Positions 35,339-46,066 of a stretch of DNA of 64,000 nt are shown here, piece after piece. Under the pieces are notes generated by a model that was given only the letters and a program-made list of their open reading frames with translations, made no database searches and was not told the DNA's origin. Source of the DNA: Aerosticca soli (GTDB taxonomy: Bacteria; Pseudomonadota; Gammaproteobacteria; Xanthomonadales; Rhodanobacteraceae); NCBI RefSeq assembly GCF_003967035.1, contig NZ_AP018560.1, positions 2,069,001 to 2,133,000 on the forward strand, given 5' to 3'. Numbering within the stretch: the stretch's first letter is position 1; each line of letters starts with the position of its first letter. The position numbers and the translations under genes are program-made.

Positions 35339-35346
35339 AAGAAAAA
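35339..35346. repeat. Right target-site duplication of the ISL3 element
   Basis: AAGAAAAA, identical to 34020-34027. It lies 4 bp beyond the ftsH stop codon, so the insertion target was a T-rich tract (on the ftsH strand) immediately 3' of ftsH. Confidence 0.93.
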
Positions 35347-35350
35347 CCGC

Positions 35351-37287
<1,937 letters not shown>

Positions 37288-37291
<4 letters not shown>

Positions 37292-37938
37292 GCCTGCTTC
37301 TCATCAGGAAACCCGCCCCGGCCATGCAGGCCCTGGGCGAGTGCGTAGACCTCTCGCGAACGCGCACGGGAGGCCTTGGGTTTACGCATGGTCACGCGGG
37401 CGAACTCCGCACGCAAGCTGCGCAAGTAGTCGTCGAACCCGGCGCCCTGGAACAGCTTGACCAGGAACGCGCCGCCCGGACGCAGCCAATGCCGACAGAA
37501 ATCCAGTGCCAGTTCGGCCAACTCCATGGCACGTATCTGGTCCGACAGAGCCACGCCACTCATATTGGGGGCCATGTCCGACAGCACAAGATCGACCTGC
37601 CGGCCGCCGAGCTGCTCTTCCAGTGCCCGCAGCACGGCTTCCTCGCGGAAATCGCCCTGGATGAAGTCCACCCCGGCGATGCCCGGCATGGGCAAGACGT
37701 CCAGCGCGATCACCCGGCCGGTATCGCCGAGTTCGCGACGCACCAATTGCGACCAACCGCCCGGCGCGGCGCCCAGATCCACCACCTGCATGCCGGGTTT
37801 GAGCAGACGGTCGCGCTCGATGAGTTCCTCGAGCTTGTAGACGGCGCGGGAACGCAGCCCCTCGGCCTGCGCCTTCTTGACGTAGGGATCGTTGAAATGT
37901 TCCCGCAGCCAGCGGGAACTGCTCTTGCTGCGGGCCAT
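37288..37938 (-). CDS. rlmE: 23S rRNA 2'-O-methyltransferase (Um2552)
   Basis: SAM-dependent enzyme (FtsJ/RrmJ) that methylates U2552 in the A loop late in 50S assembly. The 216-residue product has [13 protein letters not shown] (SAM motif I), [19 protein letters not shown] and FLVKLFQG, giving the K-D-K-E catalytic set with the Lys near the N-terminus (RSRAVYKL) and the C-terminal Glu (SREVYALA). ATG 37938 begins [11 protein letters not shown] as expected. rlmE-ftsH is a conserved operon. Confidence 0.96.
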
Positions 37939-38019
37939 GCGTGGGGACGGCTTTTTCGGATCGGCAGGCCCTGCATGATACCCTGCGTGCCCTCTTCCGC
38001 CATGAACCGTCATTGCCGC

Positions 38020-38313
38020 ATGCCGCTCTCCTCCTCGCAGCGCCGCTATCTGCGCGGTCTCGCCCATGAACTCTCGCCGGTGATCCTGCTCGGCGCCAAG
38101 GGCGCGAGCGCGGCCGTGCTGGCCGAGCTCGATCGTGCCCTGCTGCAGCACGAGCTGGTCAAGGTGAAACTGGCCGGCGATCGCGAGGAGCGCGCGGCGC
38201 AGGCCGATGTGCTGCTGGAAGGCACAGGCGCGGAAGCCGTGCAGCAGATCGGACACATGCTGGTGCTGTTTCGTCGCAACGAGGACGAGCCTAAACTGGC
38301 CCTGCCGCGCTGA
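38020..38313 (+). CDS. yhbY: Ribosome assembly RNA-binding protein YhbY
   Basis: A 97-residue CRM-domain protein that binds pre-50S ribosomal particles. [20 protein letters not shown] contains the conserved GxxG-like loop, followed by [11 protein letters not shown] and a C-terminal [16 protein letters not shown] like E. coli YhbY. ATG 38020 gives exactly the E. coli length; ATG 38002 would add 6 residues. Divergent from rlmE, the common arrangement, and 4 bp from the next gene. Confidence 0.93.
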   Translation: MPLSSSQRRYLRGLAHELSPVILLGAKGASAAVLAELDRALLQHELVKVKLAGDREERAAQADVLLEGTGAEAVQQIGHMLVLFRRNEDEPKLALPR

Positions 38314-38317
38314 CGCC

Positions 38318-38695
38318 ATGGAACTGACCAGGGATTTCCCGGGCGAGTATCTCCATGTGCGGCGGGTCGGCGCGCGCAGCATCACGGTGGTGGAGCGCGA
38401 GCTGACCCGCAGCTTCCTGCTCTCGCCGGCCACGCTGGTGGAAGACTGGCCGGTCACCACGGTGCAGGCGCTCGATGCGGCGGCGGTCGATGCCATCCTC
38501 GCCCTGCAGCCGGAGCTCGTGCTGCTCGGCACCGGCGTGCGGCAGATCTTTCCCGAGGGGGCCTTCCTGGCCGCGTTCCTGCGCCGCGGCATCGGCATCG
38601 AAGTGATGGACAACGCCGCTGCCGCCCGCACCTATGACCTCCTGGCCGGCGAGGGTCGACGCGTAGTCGCGGCCTTCATCCTGCCGGAAGGCTGA
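38318..38695 (+). CDS. Mth938-like domain protein (DUF498)
   Basis: A 125-residue protein with the compact Mth938/NDUFAF3-like fold: [18 protein letters not shown]-type sequence (here [16 protein letters not shown]), [18 protein letters not shown] and [24 protein letters not shown]. Bacterial members have no firm function; the eukaryotic relative assists respiratory complex I assembly. Four bp after yhbY, so in the same operon. Confidence 0.85.
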   Translation: MELTRDFPGEYLHVRRVGARSITVVERELTRSFLLSPATLVEDWPVTTVQALDAAAVDAILALQPELVLLGTGVRQIFPEGAFLAAFLRRGIGIEVMDNAAAARTYDLLAGEGRRVVAAFILPEG

Positions 38696-38801
38696 ATCGA
38701 GACGCCGCGCCTGCGGACGGCCGCGACGCCGCCGCAAGCCAAACCCATCGCGGCGGCAGACGTTCCTGCCAGCGACCCCGTCCCGAGCGGCGACGGCCGC
38801 C

Positions 38802-39737
38802 TCAGCGTGGCGGCAGGTAGGCCAGCGGATCGACCGGATTGCCGTCCTTGCGGATCTGGAATTGCAGCTCGTCGCGGGATGCGCCGGTCGCGCCCAGTTC
38901 CGCGATCACCTGGCCTGCGCTGACGCGCTGGCCTTCCTGCACCAGTCGCTTGCGATTGTGGCCGTAGGCGGACAGGAAACTGTCGTTGTGCTTGATGATC
39001 ACCAGCTCGCCATAGCCGACCAGGCCATTGCCGCTGTAGACGACCACGCCATCCGCCGCCGCACGTACCGGATCGCCGGCCTTGCCGGCGATCTCGATGC
39101 CGGGAATGGCATCGCCGCTGTTGAAGCCCTTGATCAACGGGCCGTCTGCGGGCCAGCGCCAGGCGATGCCTTCGCTGGTCCGGACGGCGCCACTGCCTGG
39201 TTTGGCCGTACTGGGCGGCGGCGATGACGCGGGCGCGACGCCGGCCACCGGCACGGACGTCGTACTGCTGGCGCCAGCCGGCGTCGGGCCGGCCTTGCCG
39301 GCGACCGCTGGCGCCGCTTCTGCAACGGGCGGCGGGGTTGCTCGACTGCTCGCCACAGAAGGATTTTGCTGCGTGATGGGCTTGGGTGCCGGCAGCCCAC
39401 CGGCAACGACCTGACCGCTGCGCGCTGGCGCGGTCGGTGACGATGGCGCCGGGCGTACCCCCGCGGGCCCCAGCCGCAACACCTGGCCGGGATGGATGAC
39501 GTAAGGCGGCGCGATGTCGTTCCAGGCGGCGAGCTGGCGGAAATCCACGCCATGCCGGAAGGCGATCGAATACAGGGTGTCGCCACGCACCACCGTATAG
39601 GTGCCGCCCGGCGGCGTCGATGCCTGGGCGCCGTGCCGCGCGGGCGGCTGCACCACCACGGCGCCACGACGCACGTCGCAGGCGGCGAGCGCGAGCAGGC
39701 ACAGCCCGAGCGACAGGAGTCGGCGCAAAGGTGTCAT
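38802..39737 (-). CDS. nlpD: NlpD-like lipoprotein with LysM and degenerate LytM domains
   Basis: Outer-membrane lipoprotein that activates a cell-division amidase in E. coli. The 311-residue precursor has a lipobox LALAAC with Cys20, a LysM domain (about 45-90: YTVVRGDTLYSIAFRHGVDF), a Pro/Ala-rich linker and a C-terminal M23/LytM domain (about 205-311). The zinc ligands of active LytM proteases are replaced (GIEIAG in place of HxGxD, ELQFQIR in place of HLHFE), as in NlpD and EnvC, so it should be a regulator rather than an enzyme. It follows surE-pcm-yqaA as in other gammaproteobacteria. Confidence 0.9.
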   Translation of the reverse strand: MTPLRRLLSLGLCLLALAACDVRRGAVVVQPPARHGAQASTPPGGTYTVVRGDTLYSIAFRHGVDFRQLAAWNDIAPPYVIHPGQVLRLGPAGVRPAPSSPTAPARSGQVVAGGLPAPKPITQQNPSVASSRATPPPVAEAAPAVAGKAGPTPAGASSTTSVPVAGVAPASSPPPSTAKPGSGAVRTSEGIAWRWPADGPLIKGFNSGDAIPGIEIAGKAGDPVRAAADGVVVYSGNGLVGYGELVIIKHNDSFLSAYGHNRKRLVQEGQRVSAGQVIAELGATGASRDELQFQIRKDGNPVDPLAYLPPR

Positions 39738-39787
39738 GCCGGCAAGCATAGCCGCAGGGTCCAGGCATTTCATGGCCGCGGTCGACT

Positions 39788-40393
39788 CTACTTGGGCCAC
39801 AGCCACCAGGCCGCGAGCGCCGCCAGCGCCGTCAACGCGAACCAGCCGATCCATTCGATGTGCCGGTGCAGGACGCGCTCGGCCTGCTCGCCGTAGACGC
39901 GGATCAACAGCGCCAGCAGCCATACGCGCTTGCCCCGCCCCACCGCCATGCAGGCCAGGAACGGCAGCACCGGCACGCCGACGATACCGGCGGCCCAGGT
40001 GACGAACTTCATCGGGATCACCGGCTGCAGCGCGGCCAGCATCAGCGCGCCCAGCATCGCCGGCCAATGCTGGCGCATGTCGGTGCGCAGGTGGTCGACC
40101 CAGGTCGCGACGGTCGCCTGCATGTGTGGGCTGAACAATGGCCGCACCGCCTCGTAGGCGAAATGGCCGAGCAGATAGCCCACCAGCGAGCCGAGCAGCG
40201 AGAACGCCAGGCTGAGGTTGGCATAGCGGAAGGACTGCTGGCGCCGCCCCAGCATCATCGGCATCAGCATCACTTCGGGCATCACCGGAAAGATGAAGGC
40301 CTCGAAGAAACTCAAGCCGCACAGGTAATAGATCGCCCTGGGATGGCGCGCCCAGGCCAAGGCACGGGCATACAGGCTGCCGAACAAGCGCAT
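39788..40393 (-). CDS. YqaA/DedA-like membrane protein (SNARE-associated family)
   Basis: A 201-residue inner-membrane protein of the DedA/VTT superfamily, YqaA branch. It has about five hydrophobic segments. The family's FEAFIFPVMPEVMLMPMMLG near residues 30-49 and ALQPVIPMKFVTWAAGIVG (about 122-140) are present. Other members of the superfamily move lipids across membranes; this branch is uncharacterised. Placed between pcm and nlpD, with short gaps, probably one operon. Confidence 0.83.
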   Translation of the reverse strand: MRLFGSLYARALAWARHPRAIYYLCGLSFFEAFIFPVMPEVMLMPMMLGRRQQSFRYANLSLAFSLLGSLVGYLLGHFAYEAVRPLFSPHMQATVATWVDHLRTDMRQHWPAMLGALMLAALQPVIPMKFVTWAAGIVGVPVLPFLACMAVGRGKRVWLLALLIRVYGEQAERVLHRHIEWIGWFALTALAALAAWWLWPK

Positions 40394-40421
40394 CAGTGCA
40401 TATCCTGAAGGTGGGCGGGCA

Positions 40422-41102
40422 TCAACCGATGCCGCCGAGCAGCGGCACGAAGCTCACCGCACACAGCTCCTCCTGCTCGAAGCCGCCCTGGCCATCGCCA
40501 TGGATGCGGATCAGGGTCTGGCTGCTGGGCGAGCCGACCGGCGCCACCAGCACGCCGTCGGGCGCGAGCTGATCGAGCAGACGCGACGGGATGGCATCGC
40601 CCGCGGCGGTGAGGATGATGGCGTCGAAAGGGGCTTCCTCCGCCCAGCCCAGCTTGCCGTCGTCATGCCGGGAACGGATGTTGGCGAGCCCCAGCTGGCG
40701 AAAGCGACGACGGGCCTGGCGCAGCAGCTCCTCGATCCGCTCGACGGTGAACACCTGCGGCACCAGCCGGGCCAGGATCGCCGCCTGGTAACCCGAGCCG
40801 GTGCCGATCTCGAGCACCTTCTGCGGCGTGCCGAATTCGAGCAGCGCTTCGCTCATGCGCGCCACCACCCAGGGCTGCGAGATGGTCTGGCCATGGCCGA
40901 TCGGCAGCGCGGTGTTTTCGTAGGCGCGCGCATGGAGCGCTTGGTCGATGAAGTGGTGGCGCGGCACCTCGCGGATGGCCTCCAGCACCCGCGGATCGCG
41001 GATGCCCTCCTCCTTCAGCCTTGCCACCAGCCGGTCGCGGGCGCGCGGCGAGGTCATGCCCTCGCCCTTGAATGCCGACGGCGGCAACGGCGGATTGGCC
41101 AT
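40422..41102 (-). CDS. pcm: Protein-L-isoaspartate O-methyltransferase
   Basis: Repairs isoaspartyl damage in proteins using SAM. The 226-residue product has the SAM motif [52 protein letters not shown] and [15 protein letters not shown]. The ATG shares one base with the surE stop (TGATG). A second in-frame ATG 15 codons in (MTSPRARD) is also plausible and closer to the typical family length. Part of surE-pcm-yqaA-nlpD. Confidence 0.95.
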   Translation of the reverse strand: MANPPLPPSAFKGEGMTSPRARDRLVARLKEEGIRDPRVLEAIREVPRHHFIDQALHARAYENTALPIGHGQTISQPWVVARMSEALLEFGTPQKVLEIGTGSGYQAAILARLVPQVFTVERIEELLRQARRRFRQLGLANIRSRHDDGKLGWAEEAPFDAIILTAAGDAIPSRLLDQLAPDGVLVAPVGSPSSQTLIRIHGDGQGGFEQEELCAVSFVPLLGGIG

Positions 41103-41881
41103 CAGGCGGCCTCGTCGTCCATCGCGCGGGTCATCGCCTGCACCCAGCCGCTGACCTTTTCCAGCGCCTGGTAACGGGTCAGATCGACGTGGATCGGCGT
41201 GACCGAGACATAACCGCGACGCACGGCATCGAAATCGGTGCCGGGACCGTCGTCCTCGGCGCCGCCGGCCGGCCCGATCCACCAGATCGGCCGCCCACGC
41301 GGGTCGGTCTGCGCGATGCATGGCGCCGAGCGGTGACGCTTGCCCAGCCGGGTGACCTCGAAACCGCGGATCTCGGCCCAGGGGCGGTCCGGCACGTTGA
41401 CGTTGAGAATGGTGTCGGCCGGCAGCGGGTCGACCAGCAGCCGACGCATCAGCAGCAGCACCGCCTGGGCGGCCGCCTCGTAGTGCACGCCCTGGTGATC
41501 GCGGCTGACCAGCGAGACGGCGATCGCCGGCAATCCCAGAAAACGCCCCTCCATCGCCGCCGACACCGTGCCCGAATAGATCACGTCGTCGCCCAGGTTG
41601 GAGGCGTTGTTGATGCCAGACACCACGATGTCGGGTTCCTCCTCGAGCAGGCCGGCCAAGGCCAGATGCACGCAGTCGGTCGGCGTGCCGGCGACGCGGT
41701 AGTAGCCGTTGTCCATCTGGGTGGCGCGGATCGGCACGTCCAGCGTGAGCGAGTTGCTGGCGCCGGAGCGGTCGCGGTCCGGCGCCACCACCGTCACCCG
41801 GCCCACCGCGCCCAGATGTTCGGCCAGGATGTGGATGCCGGGGGCATCCACGCCATCGTCGTTGCTGACCAGGACACGCAT
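41102..41881 (-). CDS. surE: 5'/3'-nucleotidase SurE
   Basis: Metal-dependent phosphatase acting on nucleoside monophosphates and polyphosphate, tied to stationary-phase survival. The 259-residue protein starts [16 protein letters not shown] (metal-binding Asp pair), then [26 protein letters not shown] and [22 protein letters not shown] 41881 is the conserved start. First gene of its operon and divergent from the Smr-domain gene. Confidence 0.96.
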   Translation of the reverse strand: MRVLVSNDDGVDAPGIHILAEHLGAVGRVTVVAPDRDRSGASNSLTLDVPIRATQMDNGYYRVAGTPTDCVHLALAGLLEEEPDIVVSGINNASNLGDDVIYSGTVSAAMEGRFLGLPAIAVSLVSRDHQGVHYEAAAQAVLLLMRRLLVDPLPADTILNVNVPDRPWAEIRGFEVTRLGKRHRSAPCIAQTDPRGRPIWWIGPAGGAEDDGPGTDFDAVRRGYVSVTPIHVDLTRYQALEKVSGWVQAMTRAMDDEAA

Positions 41882-41979
41882 GCTTGGATTCGTCGGCACG
41901 GCCATCACCTCGCGGAACCTTCGAGTCTAACCGAAGCGGCGAGGCGCTTTCACGGGCGCCACGGCGAGCGGCATGTACC

Positions 41980-42534
41980 ATGCCCGGCGTGAAGCGGCGT
42001 GCCAGCCCCGAGCCCAGCGAAGAGGAGATCCGCCTGTTCCGCGAGGCGGTGGGCCCGGTTCGTGCGTTGCCGTCCGCGCCCGCTCCGCCGCCGGCACCGC
42101 GCCCGGCACCGGCGGCGCGCATGTTCGCCGCCGACGAGGCCGCCGTGCCGGGTGAGCTGCTCGACCTGGCCTTCGATCCCGCACTGCTCGAAATCGGCGA
42201 GGAGCTGGCCTACCTGCGCGAGGGCTATCCGCCGAAACTGCTCAAGGCGCTCAAGCGCGGGCAATACAGCGTGCAGGACGACATCGATCTGCATCACATG
42301 AACGCGGCGGCGGCGCAGGCGACCATCGTCGCCTTTCTCGCCGAGGCGCGTCGGCGCGGCCTGCGCTGCGTGCGCATCGTGCACGGCAAGGGGCTGCGCT
42401 CGAAGGCCGGCGGCCCGGTGCTGAAGGCACTCACCGACCGCCTGCTGCGCCGGCGCGACGACGTGATCGCCTTCGCCTCGGCGCGACCGGCACAGGGCGG
42501 CACCGGCGCGGTGGTGGTCTTGCTGAAGCGCTGA
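41980..42534 (+). CDS. Smr domain protein (SmrA/YdaL-like)
   Basis: A 184-residue protein with a C-terminal Smr domain (about 95-184) marked by [12 protein letters not shown] and [18 protein letters not shown], the DLHG- and HGKG-type motifs of nucleases related to the MutS2 tail. The N-terminal half contains a Pro/Ala-rich linker (about 30-50). Members nick DNA or cleave RNA; the role here is unknown. ATG 41980 chosen; the frame extends upstream into the surE leader. Confidence 0.86.
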   Translation: MPGVKRRASPEPSEEEIRLFREAVGPVRALPSAPAPPPAPRPAPAARMFAADEAAVPGELLDLAFDPALLEIGEELAYLREGYPPKLLKALKRGQYSVQDDIDLHHMNAAAAQATIVAFLAEARRRGLRCVRIVHGKGLRSKAGGPVLKALTDRLLRRRDDVIAFASARPAQGGTGAVVVLLKR

Positions 42535-42637
42535 CAATTTAAGAACGGCGGACGAGCTCTGGGGCGATCACCCGCCTCGGACACCTGCGCGAGCCTTTGG
42601 TCCCGGCGCGCGATCAGGTTCCTTGGCACTGCGTTTT

Positions 42638-43696
42638 TCAGGTGTCGTTGCCTGCAACGGATGGGCGCTCGGACACGATCGTGCCTGCCAGCTCGCGCAC
42701 CACCACCGTGGCATAGGCTCCCGCGGGCAGCTCGAAAGCCAGTTCCAGCGCGTCATCCGCCAGCCAACGCCAGCGCAGGTCTTTCGGCAGCTGACGCAAG
42801 GGGCGGCGTTCCTGGTCCATGCGCGCCTCGGCAAGACCGCGCGCCAAGTCCTCGTACGCCGCGACCACGGCGCGTTCCAGCGCCCCCGCCTCGCCTTGCG
42901 CCGGGGTGTCGCCGCGCCCCCACAGCGGCCCGGACGGGTGGATGTCGCCCTGCGCGAGGCGGCCGGCCAGTACCTCGTCGAACGGCACCGGGCCAAACCA
43001 CGAGCGCGAACCGGCCAGTGACCAGATTTCGCCTTCCAGCGGACGGTCCCAGGCCTCGCGCGCCACACGCGCGCCGAGCACCTCGTTGAAAAGATGCGAG
43101 CGCGCCGCGGACAACAGGAACGCGCGCTTGTCGCGATCCACACGGCGGCCGGCGAACATCGCGCGGGCCTGCTCGACGTTGCCACCGCCACGACCGAAGC
43201 GCTGCTCGCCGAAATAGTTGGGGACCCCGCGCGCCGCGATCGTCCGCAAGCGCGCCTCGGCGGCACCGCGATCGCCGGCGACCTCGCGCAGGGTGAGCAC
43301 GAAGCGATTGCCGCGCAGCGCGCCGCGCTTCAGTTTGCGGCCGTGGCGCGTGGCGGCGAGGATCCGCGCCCTGGGATCGGGAAAGCCGGCCCAGTCCGGC
43401 TCCTCGCGTCCGGCGAGCTGGACGCTGAAGGTCTGCCGGGTCAGCGCATGGCGATCCTTGAGGCCGGCATAGCCCACCGCCAGCGGCGGCACGCCGGCGA
43501 AGGCGGCGAGTGCGCGCGCCAGCTGCTCGGTGGTGAGATCGCGCTTTTCCACCCACAGCAGCACATGCTCGCCGCGGCCGTCGGCGGCGTAACCCAAGAT
43601 TTCCTCGACCTGGAAATCCTCATCCGTCGCGCGCAGACGCGCCTTGAGCGGCGGCGCGCCGTGAGCCAGCGGCCACTCATCCATGGGCGATTCCAT
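42638..43696 (-). CDS. truD: tRNA pseudouridine(13) synthase
   Basis: Makes pseudouridine 13 in tRNA-Glu and others. The 352-residue protein has the TruD signature GLKDRHALTRQTFSVQL with the catalytic Asp in GLKDR, the N-terminal DEDFQVEEILGY, and NYFGEQRFGRGGGNVEQA in the second half. The start could be ATG 43696 (GGGA 6 bp upstream) or ATG 43684; I chose the former. Elsewhere truD often neighbours surE (ispF-truD-surE); here it lies on the far side of the Smr gene. Confidence 0.94.
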   Translation of the reverse strand: MESPMDEWPLAHGAPPLKARLRATDEDFQVEEILGYAADGRGEHVLLWVEKRDLTTEQLARALAAFAGVPPLAVGYAGLKDRHALTRQTFSVQLAGREEPDWAGFPDPRARILAATRHGRKLKRGALRGNRFVLTLREVAGDRGAAEARLRTIAARGVPNYFGEQRFGRGGGNVEQARAMFAGRRVDRDKRAFLLSAARSHLFNEVLGARVAREAWDRPLEGEIWSLAGSRSWFGPVPFDEVLAGRLAQGDIHPSGPLWGRGDTPAQGEAGALERAVVAAYEDLARGLAEARMDQERRPLRQLPKDLRWRWLADDALELAFELPAGAYATVVVRELAGTIVSERPSVAGNDT

Positions 43697-43818
43697 CGAG
43701 AGTCCCGCACTGCCGCCGCCCGCAGCCGACGGCAAGTTCCAACCGGCGCGGCACGCGGCGATTCACGGCCGTCCGGCCAGTAACATGTGTTCCGTTGCCG
43801 CCTTTTCGTCGATCACCC

Positions 43819-44208
43819 ATGCGCACACTGCTGCTCCTGTTGTTGGGTTGCCTGCTCGGGCTGCTTGCCGCGACCGCCGTCATGAATGCCCTGCGGATAC
43901 GCCACCCGCTGCCGCCGGCCCTGATGGAGCTGATGGCCTTCCACAAGGGGCGACTGGATGCCCAGCTTCGGGCGCGACGTTGCCCGGCGGACGATGCCAT
44001 GCGGGACCTGCGTCAGCTGCGGGTTCTCGCCGACGACATCGGCCCGGTCTTCGCCGGCGCCGACCCCGCCTTCTTCCACGCCGCCGAAGAACTCACCGGC
44101 GCGATCGACCATGCCCTGCAGGCCCCACCGACCGACTGCCCGACACTGCAAAAGACGCTGCGCCCGGTGACCCAAGCCTGCGAGACCTGCCACCGCCAGT
44201 TCCGCTAG
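43819..44208 (+). CDS. Small c-type cytochrome (cytochrome c'/c556-like)
   Basis: A 129-residue protein with one N-terminal hydrophobic helix (LLLLLLGCLLGLLAATAVM, about 4-22) acting as signal or anchor, and a single haem-binding motif CETCH three residues before a terminal Arg (CETCHRQFR). A C-terminal CxxCH followed by aromatic-Arg on an otherwise helical domain is the pattern of cytochrome c' and c556. Redox or gas-binding function is unknown. ATG 43819 chosen. No electron-transfer partner is adjacent; the neighbours are truD and a DUF962 gene. Confidence 0.7.
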   Translation: MRTLLLLLLGCLLGLLAATAVMNALRIRHPLPPALMELMAFHKGRLDAQLRARRCPADDAMRDLRQLRVLADDIGPVFAGADPAFFHAAEELTGAIDHALQAPPTDCPTLQKTLRPVTQACETCHRQFR

Positions 44209-44231
44209 GCGCGCGCCTGGACGGCTGCAGA

Positions 44232-44534
44232 TCAAGGCCGGCGGCGGCCGGTCAGCACCTGCCAGTACATCACCCAATCGCCGAGCAGGCTGTAGAGCGG
44301 ATGGCGGAAGGTCGCCGGCCTGTTCTTCTCGAAGACGAAGTGCCCGATCCAGGCGAAGCCGTAGCCGACCACGGGTGCGAGCAGCAACCAGCGCCAGTCG
44401 GCGGTGAGGATCGCGACCAACACCACCGCCAGCACCAGCGTGCTGCCCAGCAGATGCAGGCGGCGGCAGACTGGATGACGATGCTCGCCCAGATAGTACG
44501 GATAAAACTCGCGGAAGCTGCGGAATTCGGCCAT
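44232..44534 (-). CDS. DUF962/Mpo1-like membrane protein
   Basis: A 100-residue protein with two or three hydrophobic segments. SFREFYPYYLGEHRHPVCRRLHLLGS and YGFAWIGHFVFEKNRPATF contain the conserved His residues of the Mpo1/DUF962 family. The yeast member is an iron-dependent dioxygenase that shortens 2-hydroxy fatty acids; bacterial roles are untested. ATG 44534 has AAGGTG 7 bp upstream; GTG 44540 is the alternative. Confidence 0.86.
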   Translation of the reverse strand: MAEFRSFREFYPYYLGEHRHPVCRRLHLLGSTLVLAVVLVAILTADWRWLLLAPVVGYGFAWIGHFVFEKNRPATFRHPLYSLLGDWVMYWQVLTGRRRP

Positions 44535-44645
44535 GGCCACGCACCTTCGAGGCTGCTCGATGCGAGCATGCTACGCCGGCCGCGCACGATGGGACACCAA
44601 CTGGTCGGCGCGACGCCGTGCCGGTGCGCGCCGACCGGCCGATCT

Positions 44646-45716
44646 TCATCGCGCCGGCCAGGCACGCTGGTACTGCACCGGCACCTCGACGGTCACGCCC
44701 AGGGTCTGGGCCGCACGCAGCGGGAAGTAGGGATCGCGCAGGCTTTCGCGACCGATCAGCACGACGTCCGCATCCCCGGCCTCGAGGATGGCCTGCGCCT
44801 GCGGCGCGGTGGTGATGAGCCCCACGGCGCCGGTGGCGATGCCCGCCGCTTGCCGGATGCGCTTGGCGAAAGGCACCTGGTAACCCGGGCCGAGCGGAAT
44901 CTTGACCTGCGCCAGCAGGCCACCGCTGGAGGTATCGATGAGATCCACCCCGAGCGGTTTGACCTGCTCGGCCAGCGCCACGCTCTGCTCGATGTCCCAG
45001 CCGCCCTCGGCCCAGTCGGTGGCCGAAATGCGCATCCACAGGGGCAGTTCGGCCGGCCACACCTCGCGTACCGCGCTCACCACCTCGCGGACCAGCCGCG
45101 TGCGGTTGTCGAAACTGCCGCCATAGGCGTCGGTGCGCTGATTGCTGAGCGGCGAGAGGAACTGGTGCAGCAGATAACCGTGCGCGGCATGGATCTCGAC
45201 CAGCTGGAAGCCCGCTTCCAGCGCGCGCCTTGCCGCCGCCCGGAAATCGGCGACGACCTTGGCGATGCCCGCCGCATCGAGCGCCTGCGGCTGCGGCCAG
45301 CCCGCATCGAAAGGCAATGCCGAGGGTGCCACCACCGTCCAGCCGCCCTCCTCCACCGCCAGCGGGCCGCCGCCGTCCCAGGGCCGCTGCGTGCTCGCCT
45401 TGCGGCCGGCATGCGCCAGCTGGATGCCCGCCACGGCCCCTTGCGCACGCACGAAGCGGGTGATCGCCTGCCAGGCCTGCAGCTGAGTCTCGTTCCAGAG
45501 TCCGGTATCCCAGGGCGAGATGCGCCCCTCCGGGGAAACGGCCGTGGCCTCGGCGATGACCAGGGCGGCGCCGCCCACGGCACGGCTGCCCAGATGCACG
45601 AGATGCCACGGGCCGGGCACGCCTTCCTCGGCCGAGTACTGGCACATCGGGGAGATCGCGATGCGGTTGCGCAGGACCACGCTGCGCTGCTGAAAGGGAG
45701 TGAACAACACGGGCAA
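44646..45716 (-). CDS. NADH:flavin oxidoreductase, Old Yellow Enzyme family (YqjM/XenA-like)
   Basis: FMN-dependent ene-reductase of 356 residues. It starts [26 protein letters not shown] (residues 4-29), in which the Cys of MCQYSA is the redox-tuning Cys of the thermophilic-like OYE class. [12 protein letters not shown] and the substrate-binding pair in [13 protein letters not shown] follow, with the FMN phosphate site near [12 protein letters not shown]. Such enzymes reduce activated C=C bonds and nitro compounds in stress defence. The natural substrate is unknown. Divergent from the glycine-riboswitch/gcvP unit. Confidence 0.92.
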   Translation of the reverse strand: MPVLFTPFQQRSVVLRNRIAISPMCQYSAEEGVPGPWHLVHLGSRAVGGAALVIAEATAVSPEGRISPWDTGLWNETQLQAWQAITRFVRAQGAVAGIQLAHAGRKASTQRPWDGGGPLAVEEGGWTVVAPSALPFDAGWPQPQALDAAGIAKVVADFRAAARRALEAGFQLVEIHAAHGYLLHQFLSPLSNQRTDAYGGSFDNRTRLVREVVSAVREVWPAELPLWMRISATDWAEGGWDIEQSVALAEQVKPLGVDLIDTSSGGLLAQVKIPLGPGYQVPFAKRIRQAAGIATGAVGLITTAPQAQAILEAGDADVVLIGRESLRDPYFPLRAAQTLGVTVEVPVQYQRAWPAR

Positions 45717-45839
45717 GCTCCTTATCGAAGAGGATGTCGATCGACGCGAAAGCCCCGGCTAGATGCAGGCGGCCGGCGCGACCTTCAAGGCGAAGGATGG
45801 GGGATTTTCCGCGGACGCCTGCGGCGGCCGGCGTGACGC

Positions 45840-45845
45840 TATACT
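45840..45845 (+). promoter_or_regulatory. Candidate -10 element of the gcvP transcript
   Basis: TATACT, placed so that transcription would begin around 45852, just before the first glycine aptamer. No good -35 is present at 16-18 bp. Confidence 0.5.
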
Positions 45846-45850
45846 TGCCA

Positions 45851-46024
45851 GCGGCTCCGGTGGGAGAAGCGGCGAGCAGCCGCTGCCGAAGGCGCAACGC
45901 CCGTAATCGCTCAGGCCCGAGTACCACCGCTGGCAAGACGACTCTGGAGAGACCGGTTCGATCCGGCGCCGAAGGGGCACGAAGCGGCAAGCTTCCAAAC
46001 TCTCAGGCAAAAGGACAGAGGGGC
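45851..46024 (+). ncRNA. Tandem glycine riboswitch upstream of gcvP
   Basis: Two consecutive glycine aptamers. The first (about 45858-45929) is closed by CGGTGG/CCACCG and contains GCCGAAGGCGCAACGCC and ATCGCTCAGGC. The second (about 45941-46020) contains ACTCTGGAGAG, GCCGAAGGGGCACGAAGC and the highly conserved CTCTCAGGCAAAAGGACAGAG. The short linker between them is typical of the two-aptamer form. These riboswitches usually turn on glycine cleavage genes when glycine is abundant, and gcvP begins about 45 bp downstream. A 7-bp hairpin (46030-46047) just before gcvP may be part of the expression platform. Confidence 0.93.
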
Positions 46025-46029
46025 GCCCC

Positions 46030-46047
46030 GCGTGCGGCTTCGCACGC
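46030..46047 (+). promoter_or_regulatory. Hairpin between glycine riboswitch and gcvP
   Basis: GCGTGCG (46030-46036) pairs with CGCACGC (46041-46047), loop GCTT. No T-run follows, so it is not an intrinsic terminator; it may act on translation initiation. Inferred from sequence only. Confidence 0.45.
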
Positions 46048-46066
46048 TGTCTGCCGGATGCCCGCC

